Positions 21,900 through 32,363 of a stretch of 64,000 nt of DNA are shown piece after piece (the stretch's first letter is position 1; every line of letters begins with the position of its first letter). Both the position numbers and the translations under genes were made by a program. The stretch is from NCBI GenBank assembly GCA_030765065.1, contig CM060990.1:497478190-497542189 (forward strand). Reading direction: 5' to 3'. The DNA is from Deroplatys truncata (lineage: Eukaryota; Arthropoda; Insecta; Mantodea; Mantidae). Under the pieces are notes generated by a model, which was not told the origin of the DNA, searched no databases, and saw nothing but the letters and a program-made list of their open reading frames with translations.

Positions 21900-22980
21900 G
21901 GAATGAATCTAAAAAGAAACAAGGTGAAGAAGAGATAGCAAATATGTCTCTTCTATTATGTGAAATAGGTATACTATTGTTAATCAGAGGAGTTGATGTG
22001 AACTTGGAGAATAGTGGACTGAGGGAAAATAATACAAAAGGTTTTTGGAAAGGAGCAAGGAGAAGATTTGAAGGCATAGAAATATAAGGTGTGTTCAAGA
22101 AAAGACTGAACTTTTGAAATAGCGTGTCAACTGGCATAGGGAACATGCAATGGCTACTGAGCACACCTAGTGGCAGGTTTAGAGAACAAACAGCCATTTG
22201 CCTCATTTCACTATGACCGTTAGTTGCCGAGCTACAGCTGCTGAAGTGAGCACGTGCAGAAGCTGTTCGTTGGATTAGTGACAAAGTGATAATGAAAGAG
22301 CTTGAAGAATGCGTGCGCATATGTGCATGTCTAACATTCTGCTACAATGAGTCATATGCAGCATTATGAGTGGTTTAAGTGTTTTGGACATGCCAGAATG
22401 TTGGTCGGTGAGGATCTCAGGCCTGGACGACCTTCCACATCAACAGATGGTAAACAAGGAAGTCTACCAGTGAATTTTAGCATGTTTGAGGGTTCTATCT
22501 TTTGCTGAACACACATCCTATAAAGATTGTTTAATGACATAACTGGATAAATATCATTAGAATTGTATATAACAATAAAAAGTACATGGGAAAGAGAAGC
22601 ATATACTGATAAATTAAATAAAGAGCAAAGAGAGAGAGAGAGCAGTAGGTGGGTATGAGTTGGTGTGTGGAGGCTAAAAGAGATGAGAAAAGGTTTCCCA
22701 CAAAATCAGTGCCCATTTATGTGGAGGAAAAGAACATATAGAGCACATAATTTTTTAATGTAAAGGGACAGAGCTTTGGAGAAAAGAACGTATAAATGGG
22801 AAATGGCTTAAATTAGACAGAAAGATAGCATCAATTAAACTCCTTAGTAAAGATAGCAAGAAGTCAAAAAGAAGTGGAAATGGTTAATAAAAAGAGAAGT
22901 AAACCAAGCATAAGCTTAAGGCGTCTTAAACAGAATGTTTTTAGATAATAAGGACATTTTGGCATGAATATGGCAAGTTA
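21900..22980 (+). pseudogene. C-terminal fragment of a LINE of the 2A-LINE clade
   Basis: Left part (about 22020-22086): FWKGARRRFEGIEI, matching NVWNKVKFRVDDIEKQEI in the 9158-13990 element. After a mariner insertion the reading resumes: STWEREAYTDKL (about 22565), a zinc knuckle CGGKEHIEHIIF-C (22724-22765) and ELWRKERINGKWLKLDRKIA (22770-22835). Its left border with the R1/LOA-like LINE is uncertain (21787-21900). The tail reaches about 22980 or slightly beyond. Confidence 0.65.
22087..22518 (+). mobile_element. Internally deleted mariner (432 bp)
   Basis: TA dinucleotides at 22085-22086 and 22519-22520 flank inverted ends of about 25 bp (AGGTGTGTTCAAGAAAAGAC; right end, reversed, GGATGTGTGTTCAGCAAAAG). 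Inside, 22350-22460 reads HYEWFKCFGHARM then GEDLRPGRPSTSTDG, the mariner N-terminal helix-turn-helix region. The catalytic domain is missing entirely. It is therefore a deletion derivative that only a transposase supplied by another copy could have moved. It sits inside a LINE fragment. Confidence 0.85.
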
Positions 22981-23229
22981 ACAGCCTGGGCTGAATGCTC
23001 TGCTATATTCCTTTGTACTTTTTGTATTTATTTGTATTGATGCTTAGTACAAACAAATATTCATTAATTTAAATACCTGAGAAAGAAAACTCATTTAGCT
23101 GTACAATCAGTGCAGCACTACAAAAGAATCAGATGACCTGGTGCAGCTTTAAAAGTTCGTAAAAGGGAAATAACGGGGGTTCTAGAATTTGTTAAGAAGC
23201 ACTACTGTAGTTCCATACAGAATTAATCC
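22981..23229. other. LINE tail and spacer
   Basis: Noncoding, TA-rich; probably the 3' tail of the inserted LINE and the junction back to the R1/LOA-like LINE. Confidence 0.4.
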
Positions 23230-24640
23230 GAAGCAGCTAGGCTGCATAAGATTCTGATTACAAATGACAGAAACAGGGTGGGACCATTGGAGGTTCCTTC
23301 TGGGGGTTGGACAATCATATACAGGGAAACTTGGGACTATCACTGGATACCCATTTTCCAGGATAGTTACTGATAGTTGACATTTATGGCTGGGACATGA
23401 CGGCCCAAGAGAGAGGCCTGGCGTTAACTGGCTAGAAGCATCACCTATAAGAGAGTTGAATAGGTGATTATGTCTTTTCTCCTATATAAAATTTCTGGTG
23501 TGAACAGAGTCTTACTGGCTTTGCTTCAGCAGGGACGGGAGATACTCTTGTCATATGTCAAAATTTTTAGAGCCTGCCTGGCTATGTGTACTCTGTATGG
23601 AGGGTAACCAAGGTGGTTTGTTAAGCATGGTAGGATTTTCTATACCATACCTATGAATTTTAGTCCTATCACGCTGACCTCTTTTCTTAAGACATTGGAA
23701 AGACTGGTAGATAGGTATATAAAGGAAAAGGTAATGACCACTATATCCTTACCAATATGCATATTAGCCTGGGAAGTCTGCTGAAATGGCTCTTCACCAG
23801 TCGGTGATCTGGCTGAAGAGGATGCTGGATCTGAGACAACTGTCTATGGCAGATTTTCTGGACTTTAAGTGAGCCTTAAATTGTACATTGTTAGGATGGG
23901 ACTGCAAAGAAGATTGATAGGCGATTTGCTCATTGACTGGATTATGTTCTCTCTGGAGGACTGCCAAGTGGTGTCCACATTCAACACTCGTAACTGTGAG
24001 GATGGCGGCGTCCTGTGGCTGCCCAAAGGGGGTGTCTTATTGCAACTGTTTGGTGCCTGGTGGTTAATAAGCTACTCACCAGTCTCAATAGTAGCAGAAT
24101 CTATGCCCAAGGCTAAGCTGATGACATTCTGGCAGTAGGAAAGTTCCTGGGTAGTGCATCAGAGCTCATGCAGGGTACCTTACATATCATGGAGGCATGG
24201 CATCATAAAACATGTCTGTCTGTTAATCTGGACAAGAAAGAGAACATGATATTTACAAAGAAATAAAGGTTCAATGGTTTAATCAGCCCACTTTCTTTGG
24301 AAGCAGATTAGCTCATTCTGATTTGGTAAAGTATCTAGTGGTGATACTGGATTCAAGGCTGAACTGAGGCCTGCATATAGAATATAAGATGGAGAAGGCT
24401 CACAAGATATTGTGGGCTTGTCACAGGGCCACTGACAGGAGGTGGGGACTGAGGCCTAAGCTGGCTTTATGGCTCTATATCATTTCCATTAGGCCTGCTG
24501 TGACATTTGCTACATTAGTTTGGTAGTCAGGCTCTAAAATAGGGACTGCAATCACCAGGCTAACAGTATTCAAAGGCAGGTATGCCTAATATGTGGTCCA
24601 AATCTCTTAACGTTTGAGCATGTCCACTAATACAGCACTA
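23230..24640 (+). pseudogene. R1/LOA-like LINE reverse transcriptase
   Basis: RT blocks in order with many stops: DTHFPG (about 23360), a LTSFL-KTLERLVDRYIKEK stretch (23675-23730), the H-S-GKSAEMALHQSV region (23770-23805), GCP-GGVL...LVVNKLL (24020-24075), and ADDILAVGKFLG (24118-24155), where the Tyr codon before ADD is followed by a stop. Also LSVNLDKKENMIFTKK (24218-24262) and a final YLVVILDSRLN block (24330-24365). The usual order for Jockey-superfamily RT is kept. Non-functional. Confidence 0.75.
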
Positions 24641-25570
24641 GCAAATAGCAGCAGTGCTGCATTGCCTCATATGGACAGTAAACCTCACTGCTCACAAAAC
24701 TAATTGCAGTATCATGTGCATGCATACATATTTCAGAAAACCAACAAGTAGCTAGGATAAAAGGTGAGATTTTCCTGATAAAGTACAAAGAAGAGTCATA
24801 TTCTTACACCCAATGGTTCGCCATTAATTTATAGTTATTCTTTCGTGACGTTTAATTGGAGACTTTTATAGTTATGCTTGTAATAGTAGTAAATCCATTG
24901 CTGTCATAGTTATTTCATACATTGTTATGTCATAGACATAAATTATCACTTAATAATGTGAAATTCTCCATGTCCTAAATAAATTCAGAAATAGTTATCC
25001 CACGAGGTTTTCTAATACAGCTACGAACTCGTCGTGAAAATCCTTTCAAAGCCCTCTGAAGCAAATCTACAAAATCATACATGATGTTTTTTAATGAATG
25101 TCATGTATGGTTTTGTTTTACAGAAAAATACCACTGGAAAACCAATGATTAAGTGCATTTTAATGGTCATTAATTATTATGCTTGCTTTTGCATAATGCT
25201 GAGCCCTAGAACCAAGCATGTTATCCGTTACATGAGACGAGTATGTTGTACTTTTTACAACATTCAATACCTGCGCGCGCGCGCGCACGCACACACACAC
25301 ACAAAAAAAAAAAAAGCCATCTGAAGAATATGCCAACTGAGAACTTTAAGCAAAGAATCAGCAACTGTCATCACCTTCTCAAGGAAGTATCAACAATGGA
25401 ATTCATTACACCATTGATGCGATAGCTCAAGGTTAAAACATTGATAAAGCAAAAATACTGCTGGTGCACTTTTTACAGCGCGCTTGCTAGAAGGTTAAGC
25501 AACTCAGTTGTGAATTCAACTGTGGTGTACTCAGTTCTCACAGGGATAGGCTTTGTCCTAGCATTTATAA
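24641..25570. other. Spacer with one hairpin and one microsatellite
   Basis: No gene seen. 25069-25084 and 25101-25116 form a 16-bp inverted repeat with one mismatch (ACAAAATCATACATGA). A (GC)n(CA)n(A)n microsatellite lies at 25272-25315. Confidence 0.55.
25272..25315. repeat. (GC)n(CA)n microsatellite with A run
   Basis: CGCGCG, then CACACA, then about 13 A. Short compound tandem repeat. Confidence 0.95.
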
Positions 25571-26345
25571 AGTTAACTCTTTCATGAAAATGTTGCTTAG
25601 GCCCAGTAGTACCAGTGCATATAGCAATAAGGTTAGGGCTTTTGTCTTCAGTGTGTATAATTTCTTTAAAAAGTATACCAACAAAGAAAATCACAAAAAT
25701 CTTAACTTCACAAAATGTCAAGAACTTATAATTGAAGCATGCTCATTAAGTACATCAACTGTTTCATGTGTGTGTAGGGAAGCAAAAAAGACACATACAG
25801 AGGGAGCCGCGAAATTGTTTACATCACTGAGAAAGCACATATTACATTAAACTGAGTTTTATTTATGGACGCTCTTTAACTACTATGGTCCTTAGCGTCC
25901 CATTCTATATTGGGCGTGAAAGATCGGTAATTTTGCTCAGAGGCCTCTTTATCAGGCTTGAGGTTCTTTTACATACCATAAATCTACGACACAGGACCAC
26001 CGGCTTTACTTCCCTTCCGAAGGAAGCCATGCTAAGGATTTTTATGCCCGAAAAAAATCCATCGCCCTCCGCTGGGTTTGAACCCATGACCTTGGGAACT
26101 AGAGGCTAGCACGGTACCACTAGTCCACGGAGGACGACGCTTGCCTAAGAGAGTGACGAAGCTGGACAATTTCAAGAAAAGTGTACGGCACAGTGTTTTT
26201 TAATTTTATGATAAAGGAGAATTTCCGACAGCAAAGAAGTTAACAGTGGTGCTTAGAGAAAAGACAGGGTATGCAGATTCTGTTTCTTCCTCAATGAGGA
26301 TATGCTGTTAGCTGTGCCACTTGGATAACAAAGGTCGCATAAAAA
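25570..26345 (+). pseudogene. N-terminal region of a DDE-type (Tc1/IS630-like) transposase, split by a SINE
   Basis: Left part reads AFVFSVYNFFKKYTNKEN (about 25640-25700), then KCQELIIEACSLSTSTVSCV, a helix-turn-helix (25720-25780). After the SINE comes RVTKLDNFKKSVRHSVF (about 26150-26205) and GEFPTAKKLTVVLREKTGY (26217-26275). The order agrees with an insect transposase family I know with the blocks V-NFF-E, TGVS-TV-RI, DFDK-V-R and E-PT-KKLL. The catalytic domain is absent. Repeated elsewhere only in part, so the call is moderate. Confidence 0.55.
25850..26137 (-). mobile_element. tRNA-derived SINE, family A, copy 4
   Basis: Best preserved copy. The minus strand has the A box TGGACTAGTGG and the B box GGTTCAAACCC; the 3' tail at 25850-25862 is ATTAAACTGAG-like. 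It interrupts a transposase reading frame between KLFTSL and RVTKLDNF. I could not define the target duplication. Confidence 0.85.
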
Positions 26346-26589
26346 CATATGGTTTTTATTTCTCTATTTAGGTATTTCCACTATGGTGTCTCTTCTCATT
26401 TTCCTGTAGTTTTTAAGTGAACATTGCGAATGCATTTATGATAAATATGTGGTGCGGTCACTCTGTATTGGTTGTCACGAAACATCAAGAGATTTGGATC
26501 ACACAGTAGTTATAACTGACATTATGTGCACTACTCAGTTCTGTGACCTGGAGGCGCTATTGTGCCTCTCGCTGTTGACCCTGTATGTT
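26346..26589. other. No gene seen
   Basis: Spacer between the truncated transposase and the LINE RNase H region. Confidence 0.45.
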
Positions 26590-27335
26590 CAGGAGAGGGC
26601 ACGGATAAGTGTGTAACACCTTTGGTCGTTGGAAGTGTGGTCCTTTAAACATCTGTTTGGGGGACATGCCTCTATTTTAATGGGACTGCATGAGGAGCAA
26701 CCCATCACTAAGATAGTGGGAGACAACTTCATGGAGCGCAAGTTCAAGCTGGTTTGTGTAGGTATAATGTGGAATTTCCAATCAGGGAGAGTTGGATGCA
26801 GGGTGCTGAGGCTGTCCTCTGTGGAGAAGGTCAAGTCTGATTTACAGATGGCTGCAAGTGCTGGCATCTGGGGGCCTAATACAAGACTCTTTTACTCCCT
26901 GGTTAAGTATGCCACTGTCTTCCAAGCTGAGATCTTTGCTATGTTGGTCTGTGTTTCACATACAGCTAAATTATCTGGCTGCAGGGGAAATGTACATATT
27001 TGCTCCAATAGCCAGCCAGGATTAAAAGAACTGTGTGCTGTTAGAATAACGTCCAAGTTGGCATGGGAATACCAAGGGATGTTGGATAGGCTCTGTGAAT
27101 ACGGCCGTGTTACTTTTTTGTAGATTTCAGGGCATTCGGCCATTAGAGGCAATGAAATTGCAGTCAAGTTAGCAAGGGAGGGGACAAGTGCAACATTTGT
27201 TGGTCCAGAACCTTTCTTTGGGACATGCATCCAAAGTGTGAGAACTGACACAGCTCTTTGGACTAGCCAGTTGCACTTTGGGCTTTGGAGTTCTACTGCA
27301 GCCAGGCAGAGCCATGAGGTAACCATGGAGCCTGG
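26590..27335 (+). pseudogene. R1/LOA-like LINE RNase H domain
   Basis: RNase H removes template RNA. Visible blocks: SLVKYATVFQAEIFAMLVC (26898-26955, containing the catalytic Glu region), VHICSNSQPGLKEL (26992-27032, family CSDSQAALKAL, with Asp changed to Asn), ITSKLAWEYQGML, a stop at 27121, then ISGHSAIRGNEIAVKLAREG (27124-27183, family GH-GI-GNE-AD-LA) and FVGPEPFFG. One catalytic Asp (D to N) and the Asp after GNEIA (to V) are lost. The C-terminal knuckle is missing where the Gypsy sequence begins. Confidence 0.75.
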
Positions 27336-28660
27336 AGCTGAATATGGAGCTGATAAATATTAGGCCCTATCGGCTACTAGAAGCTCAGAAAGTGGAGGTG
27401 GAGAAACAAGTAACCAAATTACTGGAGGAAGACCTAATTGAAGAGAGTAATTCCCCATGGAATAGTTCCCTCCTTCTAGTGAAGAAGAAGTTAAATGCAT
27501 ATCATCTAGTAGTTGATTTCAGAAAAATAAATGAGAAAATGGTTGGAAATTCTTACCCCTTACCTGATATAATGGAGATACTAAACCAGTTGGGAAATTT
27601 TAAGTATTTTTCGTGCATACACTTGGCAATGGGTACCACCAAATCCTGATGGACCTTAAGGATACAGAAAAGACAGCTTTCTCAACCAAAAATGGACGTT
27701 GGCAGTACTTTAGAATGTCATTCGGTTTAAGGATCACCCCTGCTACTTTTCAAAAAATGATGAATGTAGTGTTAGCAGCTTATCACCTTCTAGGTGTTTT
27801 GTATTTTTAGACGTGTGATATACGCACAATCATTGCAAGAGCATGATAGGAAACTTAGGGAGGTTTTGAGACATTCTGACATCACAACTTAAAATTACAG
27901 CCTGACAAATGTGAATTTCTGAGAAAGGAAGTAAACTACTTAGGACATGTGATTTCTGAAGAAGGGGCACGACCCAATCCAAAGAAAGTAAAAGCTGTGA
28001 CAACATTTCCGGTACCTAGTAAGACTATGGAATTGAAAGCTTTTCTGGTTTAGTGGGATACTACAGACGTTTCATCCCGAAGTTTAGTAAGGTAGCAGCC
28101 CCCTTACATATGTTACTAAAGAAAGAAGTAGGCTTCACTTGGGGAGATGAGCACCAAGTAGCATTCGAAAACCTAAAGCAAAAATTTTTGTGTCAGCCAA
28201 TTTTGTAATACCTCAATTTTGACAAAGAGTTCATTTTAATGACTGATGCAAGTAAGCAAAGCTTAGGAGTTGTACTTTCACAAGGAGAGATTGGCAAGGA
28301 TCTGCCAAGAGTATTTGCAAGTAGGAAATTAAATAAAGCTGAGCAAAATTACAGCACAATTGAGGAAGAATTATTAACAATTGTATTGGCTACTAAATAC
28401 GTTCGGCTATATTTGCTGGGTAGCAGGTTTACAGTTCTGACTGATCATAAGACATTAAAGTGGCTGATGAATGATAAGGATCTAGGTTCAAGGTTGATTA
28501 GCTGGCGAATCAAGTTCAAAGAATACAATTTCGAAATTAAACATAAGCAGGGCACACTAAATGGTAACGGCCAGTTACAATGGTTGTGTATTACTGAGCA
28601 AACAACAGACAGTCACGGAGGGCAACTCTCACATTGCAAAGAATGTGAGAAAATTTCCAG
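27336..28660 (+). pseudogene. Gypsy retrotransposon pol fragment (RT and RNase H)
   Basis: 27344-27649 gives PYRLLEAQKVEVEKQV, SPWNSSLLLVKKK and VVDFRKINEKMVGNSYPLPD. Motif A reads FSCIHLAMG (normally the catalytic Asp is in FS-LDL). 27640-27810 gives HQILMD and FGLRITPATFQKMMN. The YLDD site at 27797-27825 is broken by a stop or slip. 27895-28080 holds the LQPDKCEFL...YLGHVIS and PNPKKVKAV connection. RNase H (28239-28620) is open: MTDASKQSLGVVL, FASRKLNKAEQNYSTIEEE, LTDHKTLKWL. No gag, protease, integrase or LTR is attached: a 5'- and 3'-truncated piece. Confidence 0.85.
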
Positions 28661-28929
28661 AAGGAATGATAAGGCATACTCTGAGCTAGGAGGACCAGGG
28701 GTGATTCATTCTTGGAACTGTTGGGGAGGATGCTGCAAGCCAATCTTCAAGAGATATAAGCACAATGAAATGTCATACCACACACCAATCTCCAATGTCT
28801 GGAAGACTTGTATTTCTGCACAACTACAGGCTGGATGCACAGGTTGTAAAGCATTAGTTTTGTACATTCTACACCATACCTATTCATAGTAACTAATAAA
28901 CGTCATTTGAGATTAAGTTTCTGTTGTTA
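28661..28929. other. Unassigned stretch between Gypsy and Penelope-like fragments
   Basis: The Gypsy frame stays open to 28889 but the protein after about 28620 resembles nothing in integrases that I know. It is probably unrelated sequence read through by chance. Confidence 0.4.
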
Positions 28930-29560
28930 TTAATGAGGAATAATGCCTGCTCTATTTTCCTGTGGCTTTTGCTCGGCCTGCAAATCCTTCCAGGATACAA
29001 GTTCTACTGGTTTTCTAAGTGCCTTGAAGAGTTTTAGTTTCTCTTTCAACTTATGTTCCATGGACCAAAAATGCTCTGCAAATGCTGATTTCTCTGTTTG
29101 TTTATACTTCACATTTCTCTTAAGTTCTTTAAACCTTGCGTCTATGCTCCACTTTGTCTTCCCTATGCATACTTTCTTGCAATCTTGATATCCAATTTCA
29201 TGAATACCAGAAGATTTTCCCACTGGAATTTTGTCCTTCGCATTGGTTCTGAGTATGTTTTTAAGCAAAGCTTATTAACTGGGGCTAGGGTTATATCTTT
29301 GAATATTTTCTTAAATTTCTGGAATGACAATGGATGGAAAGTGAATTTTTTTAACTTTTTGGTTTCTTTTATGTTGCTTAGTGTGATGATCTTTATTTGT
29401 TTCTTCTTTTTGAATTTCTTTATCTTCCTGTCTACTATCTCTTTGGTGAAACCTTTTTTTACGATTTCCAGGATCTTGTCGTATTCTTTGTTGTACCTTT
29501 GTGTGTTCATCAGCATGTTTAGCAATCGCAAGGCATATTTGTGTTCCTTAGGGTTGTAGG
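28930..29560 (-). pseudogene. Penelope-like element, linker and GIY-YIG endonuclease
   Basis: Minus strand. 29163-29531 encodes the basic linker (DRKIKKFKKKKQIKI, FHPLSFQKFKKIFKDI, LCLKTYSEPMRRTKF). 28930-29268 encodes the nuclease: SSGIHEIGYQDCKKVCIGKTKWS-RFKEL, where GIHE replaces GIYE and VCIGKT replaces VYIGQT. A later block reads AFAEHFWSMEH. The overlap of the two open frames implies a frameshift near 29200. Two of the signature tyrosines are gone, so the nuclease is probably dead. The RT is absent. Confidence 0.8.
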
Positions 29561-29993
29561 TGTCATTGATGTCTCATATGAAATGCATCTCATTGTACAG
29601 TACATCCAGCCAGGAAACGTCATCTGCAAGTCACAGGAGGAAGTGCGGCAGTGAATCTAGGCTGATGGAGAAAAATCTCCGAAATATGTCCCAGAAAGTT
29701 CTGGTGTAGAAAGTGAAGCTAGAATAATCAAAATCTCAATTTGTACATACAAATGTTAAATGAACTTCACTGTAGTTTCCAGAAGAATACTTATACTAGT
29801 TATTATTACTGCTTTTTTTTTATATCATATCTTTGTGCATAATCCAGTTTTCTTATAAACAAAAGTTTGGTTACAACAACACGAATATTGCTAACACTCA
29901 CATTTCAGATACAATACTAAACCTTAAAATAGACAAGTTTTATCAATAAAAGCACATTTTCTTGTTTTTAGAGCTACATTTAAAACAAGTAAT
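29561..29993. other. Spacer with Penelope-tail-like motif
   Basis: 29661-29690 reads CTGATGGAGAAAAATCTCCG and then AAAT, a short hairpin (GGAGA/TCTCC) between CTGATG and GAAA on the + strand, the arrangement seen in Penelope tails. No coding block otherwise. Confidence 0.35.
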
Positions 29994-29995
29994 TA

Positions 29996-30766
29996 CAGTT
30001 GAACCTCACTTATACTTATTCACCTCTAGGTTTTATGCAGATATACACCAATTTTTTAGGTACCGGAATTTGTCCATTAATATTTAGCTCCATTATACTA
30101 CCTTATGTTTATGCTATGTTAAGATACATTATACATGGCTTCTATATACTATATCCTTGCTGTTGCAGCATCAAACAGCAAGCATGTTGGGCGTGGCATC
30201 AATATTTTCTGAATGCACTATTTCTGTTCTGTGCACATATTAACAATAGGGTAGGGCAAGGTCATCCTTTCCAAGTTGTAGTTGATGATACTGATGATGG
30301 TGATGAAGAAGTAGGCGTAAATAATGAAAGTGTCCCCGGTGTACACGAGTCAATTCAAGATTTAGAAATCACAAAATAAGTTTTATATTCACTATGCCTA
30401 AATGATGACAGCATTTCTTTGATTGGTGCATATAATCGACTACTGTATGAAAGAAGCAAAGAAAAAGTAACAATATTTTTAAACCTGTGTAAAGCACCAG
30501 TGCTCTGAAATTCTTATATATATTCCTTTTTTTAGTTTGAAATATGAATCACAGTAATGGTACGCATTTAAGTACTCTAAATGGTGTATTACATATATTA
30601 TTTGTGCTTGTTTCATTAAAGGCTTTCTTATATTAAACAATACATAATTAAAGTAGTACTTTAATACAGCAATGTCAGTTCCATAAAAAAATTTACTTTT
30701 ATGTTTTCTCATTTATATATTATTTTAGCCATTTCCTTATGAAAACGTATAACTGAGGTTATACTG
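29996..30766 (+). mobile_element. pogo/Tigger-like deletion derivative (771 bp)
   Basis: Inverted ends CAGTTGAACCTCACTTATAC (29996) and, reversed, CAGTATAACCTCAGTTATAC (ending 30766) are flanked by TA at 29994-29995 and 30767-30768. pogo-superfamily elements target TA and have ends of this type. The inside keeps only an acidic tail (VVDDTDDGDEEVGV, 30270-30320). I infer this to be what remains of a transposase C-terminus; no DDE motifs are left. Confidence 0.75.
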
Positions 30767-30949
30767 TACTATGTTACCATTATTAAAACACAATAACCTA
30801 TCAATTTTAGTAACTAATTATTAAGTTGTAAATCTGATACACCAGGATTTGGTGTATGCACACTGTCATAAAAGCAAAGCTGATGATATAATACCTTTCA
30901 CTTTATCACTTGCAATCACACCCATCACTACTTTACATCTATTCCAGCA

Positions 30950-31665
30950 AGAGCAAAATAATCACAAAAGTTATTAAATACCTATACAGAATTTCCACAT
31001 TGGAGGACAATGATATTATTAAAGAATACTTCCATATTCAAAAGAAATGTAAGTGGAAAGGATCATGGTTCCTCAAAATTTGACAAGTTATCAAAAAAAT
31101 AGGGATGGGAGTGTCATGGATTAATAGGGAGTATCAAAATAAAGGGCCTTGGAAAGAAGCAAGTCTGAGACTCAAGGATATTGAGAAACAAGAAATATTT
31201 GGTGGTATGAGAGAAAAGGGTTCTCTGAGGCTCTATAGGGAAATAAAAACAGTATGGGTTAGGGAAAAATATATAGAGATTTGTGATAAAGCATGTAGAG
31301 AAGGGTTTGTGTGGGTAAGAACTGGAGTCATGAATTTAAAAGGTCTAAGACATGACAAAGATTTGTCGAAATGTCCAATGTGTGGAGAAGTAAATGTAGC
31401 ATTTAATTGTGTATTATACTGCAATCAAACAAAAGACATGGAGAGAAAAAGCTACAAAAATGGAATAATTTAGATGGGGAAATTTTAACTGTAAAAGGGG
31501 GAAAAAATATAAAGAGTGTAGGAAACTATTTAGGTAAAGTGAAAGAGAAATGGGCAAGAGGAAGTGAGAAAGAAGGGGAGTATTACAAGAATAATTCGTA
31601 TTACAGGTTTATATTACATAATCATAGTTTTGAGACTCAATTTAGTTGGAAAATTACTGTCTAAG
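30950..31665 (+). pseudogene. LINE C-terminal fragment, 2A-LINE clade
   Basis: Aligns block by block with the C-terminus of the 9158-13990 LINE, in the opposite orientation: ISTLEDNDIIKEYF, KWKGSW, ASLRLKDIEKQEIFGGMREK, REKYIEICDKACREGFVWVR and the knuckle CPMCGEVNVAFNCVLYC (31372-31422), in which the zinc His is now Asn. A slip near 31440 moves to WNNLDGEIL...NYLGKVKEKW (31455-31560). Confidence 0.75.
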
Positions 31666-32208
31666 ATCACCATGACTTACAGAACACTAAAGGTGACCAA
31701 TGTGCTTGTAAATGAGCTATTTACCTCATCACCACTGCCAACTGCTATCACTGTTGAATTCAGTCAATTATTATTTTCCAAAAGCCAATGCATTTATGTT
31801 TTGTTTATTAATTTTATTGCATGAGTTTTAATATATGCTGAGAATGATTGATGAAAGAAACAAGTGAACAGTTGTCTGACAATGTAAAATCAAATGCTCA
31901 AATAACTTTCTTGTATAATTCTGTAGCTTTTACTCATATTTATAAAATACGGTTTTTTTTTCCTTTCTCCCTTATCTCTCTCCTTGTGCCACATGCCAGT
32001 GAAATGCTGAAAGGCACCTAGGAGTTCATCACAATAAAAAATGATTAGTCTTATTTAAATAAGTATGTTATGGCAAATCAATGGGGAAAATATTGCAAAT
32101 AAGCAACTTGTCCCAAAAATAAACCAACCTGAGCCTATTGCAGTATAATCTAACACACCATTAACCTTGCAAAAAATGAACGAACGATGAAAGACAAAAT
32201 ATGCATAC
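31666..32208 (-). other. Presumed intron downstream of the GPCR-like exon
   Basis: AT-rich with no coding block. It starts with the donor GTATGC of the exon at 32209-32363 when read on the minus strand. Confidence 0.4.
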
Positions 32209-32363
32209 CTTGTTTCTTTGTCAGCTACAACATTAGAAAATTCTGCTTCCATTAGCTGCCCATCAAAATATGTTATGAGATCTTCAAAAGGGTACTCAAA
32301 GCCTTGCACACATTCACACTTGTAGCCTCCACTTTCAAAACCACGTCCCAAAATTGGTACACA
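32209..32363 (-). CDS. Host exon: EGF-like segment of a Smog/GPR158-like class C GPCR
   Basis: The minus strand has a pyrimidine tract and CAG acceptor just before 32363, and an AG|GTATGC donor after 32209. The exon is 155 bp, starting in phase 0 and ending with two bases of a codon. It encodes CVPILGRGFESGGYKCECVQ and then GFEYPFEDLITYFDGQ...ETR: an EGF-like cysteine pattern followed by a YFDGQ stretch. I recall this pattern in the extracellular region of insect orphan class C receptors (Smog/CG31660, CG31760) and vertebrate GPR158. Smog senses the Fog ligand in flies; the function here is inferred only from family. No second exon was recognised in 64 kb, so the flanking introns are very large. 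Open, undamaged frame. Confidence 0.7.

Larger units (their letters stand above)
19386..27335 (+). mobile_element. R1/LOA-like LINE copy 1, broken by later insertions
   Basis: Parts in order on the + strand: leader (19386-19690, matching 53040-53220), ORF1 (about 19700-20520), endonuclease (20650-21480, possibly to 21860), RT (23230-24640) and RNase H (26590-27335). The gaps hold a SINE (21480-21773), a LINE fragment with a deleted mariner (about 21900-22980), spacer, and a transposase fragment with its own SINE (25570-26345). I infer a single original copy because each domain is present once and in order. Another, less interrupted copy lies at 52790-57240. Confidence 0.75.

Noticed and set aside
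28661..28889. Gypsy integrase downstream of the RNase H
   Set aside because: The open frame has no HHCC or D,D,E pattern.
29661..29690. Firm call of a hammerhead ribozyme
   Set aside because: The core reads CTGATGG rather than CTGANGA and stems I and III are not evident; kept only as a Penelope-tail-like motif.
30240..30380. Acidic frame as a host exon
   Set aside because: Lies inside a TA-flanked element with inverted ends and has no splice borders.
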